In this document: piece after piece, positions 59,005-64,000 of the stretch
Layout: the number at the start of each line of letters is the position of its first letter
How positions within the stretch are numbered: the first letter of the stretch is position 1
From: Vulcanimicrobiota bacterium
Lineage (GTDB): Bacteria; Vulcanimicrobiota; Vulcanimicrobiia; Vulcanimicrobiales; Vulcanimicrobiaceae
Reading direction: 5' to 3'
Length of the DNA stretch: 64,000 bases
NCBI GenBank assembly: GCA_027306785.1
Contig: DAHUZB010000013.1
Coordinates: 1-64,000 of the forward strand
The notes under the pieces: model-generated
Database searches by the model: none
What the model saw: only the letters and a program-made list of their open reading frames with translations
What the model was told of the DNA's origin: nothing
Translations under genes and position numbers: made by a program

Positions 59005-60870
59005 CTAGGCGAGGAGCGACGTATACTCCTCGTCGGCGTGCGTCGGTTCCAGGCGGCCGCCGAGATGTTCCGCGAGGAACGTCTCGGCAAGCGCCGTGAA
59101 GCGCTTGTTGTTCCGCGGGTTTGCGAATCCGTGTCCTTCGTCGGGGAAGAGGATGTAGGTGACGGGGATGCCGTTCGCGCGCATCGCCGCCGCGATCTGA
59201 TCGCTCTCGGCCTGCTTGACGCGGGGATCGTTCGCGCCTTGCGCGATGAGCAGCGGAGCCGCGATGCGATCGGCTTTGAAGAGCGGCGACTGCGTATCGA
59301 GAAACGCGGGATCTTCGCCCATGCGCTGATGGAAAATTTTGATCAGCGGTTCCCAATACGGGGGAATCGAGCCGATCAACGTGTTGAGATTCGATGGCCC
59401 CACGATATCGACGCCGCAGGTGAACGCATCGGGCGTGAACGCAAGCGCTGTGAGCACCGCGTATCCGCCGTAGCTGCCGCCGACGATTGCAAAGCGCGCC
59501 GGATCGGCAATGCCTTGCGCGATCGCCCAGTCGCGCGCGTCGAGCAGATCGGTGCGCATCGCACCCGCCCACTGCCGATTGCCCGCGTTGAGGAACGCCT
59601 TCCCGTAGCCGGTCGAGCTGCGGAAATTCACCTGCAGCACCGCATAGCCGCGATTGGCAAGCCATTGCACGGTGTCGTCGTAGCCCCAACGATCGCGGTG
59701 CCACGGCCCGCCGTGCACGAGCAGCACGGTCGGCAACTGCTTCGCCTCCACACCGACCGGAAGCGTGAGATAGCCGTGAATCGTGAGGCCGTCGCGCGCG
59801 GCGAAGCGGATCGGCCGCATCGGCGCGAGCGTATAGTCGAGCAGCGCGGGACGTTCGACGAAGAGCGTCCGTGCATCGCCCGTCGCGCGATCGACGAGGT
59901 CGTAAGCGTTCGGTGAGACATCGAAGGTGTAGCGAACGACGAGCGTGTTGCCGTCGGCGGTTGCATCGGCCACGGTGAAGTCGCCGTCGCGATGCTCGCG
60001 CAGGCGCTCGAAGGTCGTCCGATAGGCGGGATCGAGCACGCTCCACTCGAGGCGTTCGCGCAGCACCGCCGCGGCGACGAGCGCGTTCGTGGCGGGATCG
60101 ACGTAGGTGGAGTGTACGTCATACGCCTCGTCCGCGAGCAGCGTCTCGATCGTCCCGTCGCGCAGATCGTAGCGCACCAGACGCGCCGCGTTGGCGCCTT
60201 TGGCGGTGATCACGTAGAGCGAGCGATTGTCGGGCGAGAAGCCGATCGGATTCGGAATGTCGTCTTCGGCATCGATGCGATCGAGCTCGCGCCACGCCGA
60301 CGCCGCGTCGTCGCGCACGCGAATGATGCTGCGGCCGTCGGCGTCCTGAGCGACCGCCGCGCGCACCGCGTGATCGTTGTCGGCGAGCCAGCCCACCACG
60401 TCGCCGGGATTCTCCGCCACGATCTCGATCGCGCCGCTGCGCAGATCGATGCGGCAGGCGTCGAAGAACGCGGGATTGCGCTCGTTGAGCTGCACGAGCA
60501 CGTCGTGCGGACGGCGATGGTCGATCGCGAGCGGTTGGCAGCGCACCTGATCGCCCGGCGTGAGTTCGCGCGGCGCCGTGCCGTCGAGCGCGGCCTGGAA
60601 GAGGTGATAGTTCTCGTTGCCGCCGCTGTCTTGCAGGTAGAGCACGTGAGCGCCGTCGCCTTGCCATGCAATCCACGGGATCGGTCGCGACGGATCGTGC
60701 GCGATCATACGCGCGTCGTCACGGTCGCGCGAGCGCACCCAGACGCTCATCTTTCCCTCGTGCGGCGCCAGGTACGCCAGGTGCGCCCCGTCGGGAGAGA
60801 TGCGAGGCTGACTGCGCTCCGCGCTTCCGAAGAGCTTGTCGCGGGGAATGAGCGGGGTCGTGTCGTTCAT
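59005..60870 (-). CDS. S9-family prolyl-oligopeptidase-like serine peptidase
   Basis: A 621-residue cytoplasmic peptidase. The N-terminal half is a beta-propeller with repeated WD/DPP-IV-like blades (PRISPDGAHLAYLAP, GDGAHVLYLQDSGGNENYHLF). The C-terminal alpha/beta hydrolase domain has LLVHGGPWHRDRWGYD, the nucleophile in GGSYGGYAVLTA, the acid in GANDPRVKQAESDQ and the His in PDEGHGFANP. It removes acyl- or dipeptides from short peptides. No signal peptide. The exonuclease gene lies about 30 nt downstream in the same direction. Confidence 0.92.
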   Translation of the reverse strand: MNDTTPLIPRDKLFGSAERSQPRISPDGAHLAYLAPHEGKMSVWVRSRDRDDARMIAHDPSRPIPWIAWQGDGAHVLYLQDSGGNENYHLFQAALDGTAPRELTPGDQVRCQPLAIDHRRPHDVLVQLNERNPAFFDACRIDLRSGAIEIVAENPGDVVGWLADNDHAVRAAVAQDADGRSIIRVRDDAASAWRELDRIDAEDDIPNPIGFSPDNRSLYVITAKGANAARLVRYDLRDGTIETLLADEAYDVHSTYVDPATNALVAAAVLRERLEWSVLDPAYRTTFERLREHRDGDFTVADATADGNTLVVRYTFDVSPNAYDLVDRATGDARTLFVERPALLDYTLAPMRPIRFAARDGLTIHGYLTLPVGVEAKQLPTVLLVHGGPWHRDRWGYDDTVQWLANRGYAVLQVNFRSSTGYGKAFLNAGNRQWAGAMRTDLLDARDWAIAQGIADPARFAIVGGSYGGYAVLTALAFTPDAFTCGVDIVGPSNLNTLIGSIPPYWEPLIKIFHQRMGEDPAFLDTQSPLFKADRIAAPLLIAQGANDPRVKQAESDQIAAAMRANGIPVTYILFPDEGHGFANPRNNKRFTALAETFLAEHLGGRLEPTHADEEYTSLLA

Positions 60871-60900
60871 GTGGTCTCCGGAACGGTTGGGAAGGTGATG

Positions 60901-61926
60901 TCAGAAGAGCGAGAGCTGGGCGTGCGCTTCCAGGTATTCGGCGTCGATGCCGAGGGCGCGTAGGCGATGGGTGAAGTCGCGGCGGCCGTGATTGAGGATC
61001 ACCTTGCGCGGCTGCGCGCGTTCGATGTACTGCAGCAGCGCGGGATAGTCGGCGTGATCGGAGAGTGCGAAACCGCGCTCGGTGCCGTAGCGGAAGAAGG
61101 CGCCGCGATCGAGCGACCAGCCGGTAAGCACCGCGGTGCGCACGTTGCGTCCGCGTAGCGCCTTCGGCAGCGCCTTACCGCCCGGCGGCCAGATCAGCAC
61201 GCTCGCGGGATCGAACGTCGCCGCGTCATAGCGCGCGTAGGGCGGCAGCGGGATGCCCGCGTCAACGTAGACGCGCGCGAGCGTGTCGATCGCGCCGTGC
61301 ACGGTCAGCGGCAGACCCGCGCCGCCGAGGATCGCCATCGCCTCCTGCGCTTTGCCGAGCGAGTAGGCGAAGAAGACCGCGACGGCGTCCTGCTCCAGAC
61401 ATGCGCGCGCGAAGGCGACCATTTCGCCCGCCACCTCGTTGCGCGGCGGAAAGACGTACTGCGGGCTTCCGTACGTGCACTCCATGAGCACGACGTCGCA
61501 ACGCTTTACCTCGGGCGGTTCGACCGTGAGCGAGGACGCGAGCTTGAAATCACCGGTATAGACGAACGAGCCGCGCTCGCCCTCGATCAGCAGTTGCGAA
61601 CTGCCGAGTACGTGTCCGGCCGAGAAGAGCGTGAGGCGATGCTCGCCCTCGCTCCACGGCTCGTTGAACTCGTGCTCCTCGAAGGCGACCTCCGCGCGCG
61701 GACGCTCCCGTGTCGCGAGCAGCGAGAGTTGCGGCGCCCGAACGGCGCGGCGCGAGAAACGCGCGCGGCAGATGCGAGCCGTGTTCGGCGTCGCGATCAC
61801 CACGCGGTGCTCGCGCGCGTGATCGCTGTGACCGTGCGAGACGTAGCAGCGCTCGCGCGTCTTCATGCTGTCGATCCACAGGTCGAGGGCCTCGACGTAG
61901 AGCGAGCTTCCGGAGAGGGAGAACAT
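60901..61926 (-). CDS. Ligase-associated DNA damage response exonuclease (metallo-beta-lactamase fold)
   Basis: A 341-residue protein of the beta-CASP/SNM1-like family. Metal ligands: [12 protein letters not shown] (HxHxDH), [22 protein letters not shown] (D), and the C-terminal [12 protein letters not shown]. It corresponds to the ligase-associated exonuclease found with Lhr, PdeM and an ATP-dependent ligase. It probably processes DNA ends. Divergent from cysK with about 70 bp between starts. Confidence 0.9.
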   Translation of the reverse strand: MFSLSGSSLYVEALDLWIDSMKTRERCYVSHGHSDHAREHRVVIATPNTARICRARFSRRAVRAPQLSLLATRERPRAEVAFEEHEFNEPWSEGEHRLTLFSAGHVLGSSQLLIEGERGSFVYTGDFKLASSLTVEPPEVKRCDVVLMECTYGSPQYVFPPRNEVAGEMVAFARACLEQDAVAVFFAYSLGKAQEAMAILGGAGLPLTVHGAIDTLARVYVDAGIPLPPYARYDAATFDPASVLIWPPGGKALPKALRGRNVRTAVLTGWSLDRGAFFRYGTERGFALSDHADYPALLQYIERAQPRKVILNHGRRDFTHRLRALGIDAEYLEAHAQLSLF

Positions 61927-61993
61927 GCTTCGAACGAACGTTCGCTCCCGCCGCGCAAACCCATCGCCGCCGCGCGTTGTTGTAGCATGCGTT

Positions 61994-62959
61994 ATGGCAC
62001 GTATTTACGAGAATTTGGCCGATACGTTCGGCAACACGCCGCTGGTGAAGATCCCGCGGCTCAACGCCGGGCTCCCCGGCACCGTCCTCGTCAAGATGGA
62101 ATCGTTCAACCCGGCGGGCTCGGTGAAGGATCGCATCGGGGTCGCGATGATCGAAGCCGCCGAACGTGACGGCCGCTTGCTTCCGGGCATGACGATCCTC
62201 GAGCCGACCAGCGGGAACACCGGCATCGCGCTCGCCTTCGTCGCGGCGGCGAAGGGCTATCGCTGTATTCTCGTGATGCCCGACACGATGACGATCGAAC
62301 GGCGCAATCTGCTCAAAGCCTACGGCGCGCAGGTCGTGTTGACGTCGGGTGCCGAGGGCATGAAGGGCGCGATCGCCAAGGCGAACGAGATTCACGCGAG
62401 CGCGCCCACGCGCTACTTCGTCCCGCAGCAGTTCGAGAATCCGGCCAACCCGGAGATTCACTACCGCACGACGGGCGAAGAGATTCTGCGCGATACCGAC
62501 GGCGCCGTGGATATCTTCGTCGCGATGGTCGGCACCGGCGGTACGATCAGCGGCGTGGGCAAGCTGCTCAAGGAGCGCAAGTCGGGCGTGCGCGTGATCG
62601 CGGGCGAACCAGATGCCTCGCCCGTGCTCTCGGGCGGTGCGCCGGGTCCGCATAAGATTCAAGGCACCGGCACCGGCTTCGTGCCGACGGTGCTCGCGAC
62701 CGATGTCTACGACGAGGTGATTCGCGTGAGCGATGCCGATGCGATCGCGACGGCGCGGCGCGCGGCGCGCGAAGAGGGGATGCTGATCGGCATCTCGGCG
62801 GGGGCGAATCTGTGGGCCGCGCTGCAAGTAGCCGCTCGTCCCGAATCGAAGGGAAAGACGATCGTCACGATCGGCTGCGATACCGGCGAGCGCTACCTGA
62901 GCAATCCGGTCTTCGCCGAACAAGAAGCCGTCGTGGTCGAGCCCGCTCTCGTCCCGTAA
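61994..62959 (+). CDS. cysK: Cysteine synthase A (O-acetylserine sulfhydrylase)
   Basis: A 321-residue enzyme. The PLP lysine is in [14 protein letters not shown] near residue 41, [12 protein letters not shown] binds substrate, [13 protein letters not shown] binds the PLP phosphate and [12 protein letters not shown] completes the site. Length and motifs are standard for CysK. It makes cysteine from O-acetylserine and sulfide. ATG at 61994 after a short A+T-containing leader; an in-frame ATG at 61925 lies in the upstream gap. Confidence 0.96.
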   Translation: MARIYENLADTFGNTPLVKIPRLNAGLPGTVLVKMESFNPAGSVKDRIGVAMIEAAERDGRLLPGMTILEPTSGNTGIALAFVAAAKGYRCILVMPDTMTIERRNLLKAYGAQVVLTSGAEGMKGAIAKANEIHASAPTRYFVPQQFENPANPEIHYRTTGEEILRDTDGAVDIFVAMVGTGGTISGVGKLLKERKSGVRVIAGEPDASPVLSGGAPGPHKIQGTGTGFVPTVLATDVYDEVIRVSDADAIATARRAAREEGMLIGISAGANLWAALQVAARPESKGKTIVTIGCDTGERYLSNPVFAEQEAVVVEPALVP

Positions 62960-62975
62960 AGCGAAACCAAGCATC

Positions 62976-64000
62976 TTGCAGCAGCCTTCCGGAGCCCCGA
63001 TCGTCGAGGTCACGCGCGGTGACATCGTCGAATCCGTCCATCACGTCGCCGCGTGCGCCGCAACGCCTCGCGGCGACATCGTGTTCGCCGTCGGCGATGT
63101 CGAAACGCCCGTCTTCCTGCGTTCGACCGCCAAGCCGTTCATCGCCGCAGCCGCGCTCGCGGCGGGCGTGCGCGAAGCCTTCGATCTGAGCATGCACGAG
63201 ATCGCGGTGATGTGCGCCTCGCATTCCGGCGAGCCGTTTCACGTCGAAGCCGTGCGTTCGATCCTACGCAAAATCGGTCTCGATCCGAGCGCGCTGCAGT
63301 GCGGCCCGCATTTGCCCTACAACGAAGGCGCCGCCCATGCGATGCTGCGTGCGGGCGACGAGCCGAGCGCGTTGCACAACAACTGCTCGGGCAAACATGC
63401 GGGCATCCTCGCGCTCTGCACGGTGCTCGGTGCGGACATCGCAACCTATCTCGACGCCGCGAATCCCGCGCAGCAGGCGATCCTCGCTTTCTGCGCGAGG
63501 ATCTCCGACGACGATCCCGCGACCTGGCCGCTCGGCGTCGACGGCTGCGGCATTCCGGTCTACGCGACCGGCCTGCGCAAGGCGGCGATGGCGTTCGCGC
63601 GCTTCGCCTCGCTTACCGAACTCGCGCCGCGCGACGCGATGGCGCTCTTGACGGCGCGCGACGCGATGGTTTCCTACCCCGAGTACGTGGCGGGCACCGG
63701 CGAGTTCGACAGCGTGCTCATGCACGCGGCGGGCGGTGCGATCGCGTGCAAGGCGGGTGCCGAAGGCGTGCACGGCGTGGCGCTGATCCCGCAGGGGCTC
63801 GGCTTTGCAAGCAAGGTCGTCGACGGTACGGGCAGTCGGGCGCGCGCTCCGGTTACGATGGGGGCGCTGCGCGCGCTCGGCGCGCCGGCTGCGGCTGCGA
63901 CCGAGCTCCGGGCATTCGCCGAGCCGGTCGTGTATAATCGGGCTGGGCGAGCGGTCGGGGCGATCCGGCTGAGCGCCGACTTCGCCGTCGAACAAGCGAG
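62976..64000 (+). CDS. L-asparaginase II family protein, TTG start, 3' end beyond window
   Basis: At least 341 codons, open to the window edge. No ATG or GTG precedes the conserved region. TTG at 62976 (LQQPSGAPIVEVTRGD) is the only plausible start and lies 16 nt after the cysK stop. Motifs of the PF06089 family: RSTAKPFIAAA, MCASHSGEPFHVEAV, QCGPHLPYNEGAA, NNCSGKHAGILALC and GVDGCGIPVYA. These enzymes hydrolyse L-asparagine in the family and differ from E. coli AnsB. Co-transcription with cysK is likely. Confidence 0.88.
   Translation, partial: MQQPSGAPIVEVTRGDIVESVHHVAACAATPRGDIVFAVGDVETPVFLRSTAKPFIAAAALAAGVREAFDLSMHEIAVMCASHSGEPFHVEAVRSILRKIGLDPSALQCGPHLPYNEGAAHAMLRAGDEPSALHNNCSGKHAGILALCTVLGADIATYLDAANPAQQAILAFCARISDDDPATWPLGVDGCGIPVYATGLRKAAMAFARFASLTELAPRDAMALLTARDAMVSYPEYVAGTGEFDSVLMHAAGGAIACKAGAEGVHGVALIPQGLGFASKVVDGTGSRARAPVTMGALRALGAPAAAATELRAFAEPVVYNRAGRAVGAIRLSADFAVEQA

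Overview
This is a GC-rich bacterial window of densely packed, mostly short operons with many 1-4 nt stop/start overlaps. A TonB-dependent receptor, a porin-like outer-membrane cytochrome and several signal-peptide proteins point to a diderm. The gene set (histone H1-like lysine-rich protein, SoxR, IspH of the non-mevalonate pathway, BoxB/PaaA-like di-iron oxygenase, Lhr/PdeM repair genes) would fit a poorly cultured soil lineage such as Candidatus Eremiobacterota (WPS-2). That assignment is inference from overall look only; no rRNA or tRNA gene is visible to confirm it.

Layout. About 165-10,700 is an accessory island with visibly more A+T than its surroundings. It holds a DUF4145 protein, an Mrr-like nuclease, a broken Gabija anti-phage locus (helicase gajB complete, gajA beheaded), an IS3-family element, a 1371-codon secreted metalloprotease-like repeat protein that has also lost its 5' end, and two small exported proteins. 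It appears to sit inside a zinc-metallopeptidase gene whose HxxxH-side fragment is at the left edge of the window. The core-like chromosome starts near 10.8 kb.

From 10.8 to 18.5 kb come a glutamate-1-semialdehyde-type aminotransferase, SoxR facing an SDR-queA operon across an almost textbook SoxR box, and a cell-wall group (alanine racemase-like, amidase-like, PBP4-type DacB, SIS isomerase). From 18.5 to 31 kb come a TonB receptor with no usable stop codon, an exported TIM-barrel-like protein, ispH, an M28 peptidase with an RsbW-like kinase, a cyclophilin, and a redox operon joining a Cyc2-like cytochrome-porin fusion to a multicopper oxidase. From 30 to 38 kb two ABC-2 permeases, an ATPase, AlkA-like and pirin genes, a cytidylate-kinase-like protein and an MFS carrier surround a 146-nt nested palindromic element (34,347-34,492).

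From 38 to 45 kb lie the histone-like gene, a hydrolase, a tiny YjfB-like gene, Lhr helicase with PdeM, a ferritin-like protein and a Nudix hydrolase. From 45 to 53 kb is an aromatic/acyl-CoA degradation region: PaaH-like dehydrogenase, thiolase, aldehyde dehydrogenase, PaaX repressor, BoxB/PaaA-like oxygenase and enoyl-CoA hydratase. From 53 to 64 kb come a serine hydrolase, a cysteine-desulfurase-like enzyme, an ATP-dependent DNA ligase, an Lrp-type domain, an S9 peptidase, the ligase-associated exonuclease, cysteine synthase and a TTG-started asparaginase that runs off the end. The four ligase-associated repair proteins (Lhr, PdeM, ligase, exonuclease) are all present but spread over about 21 kb.
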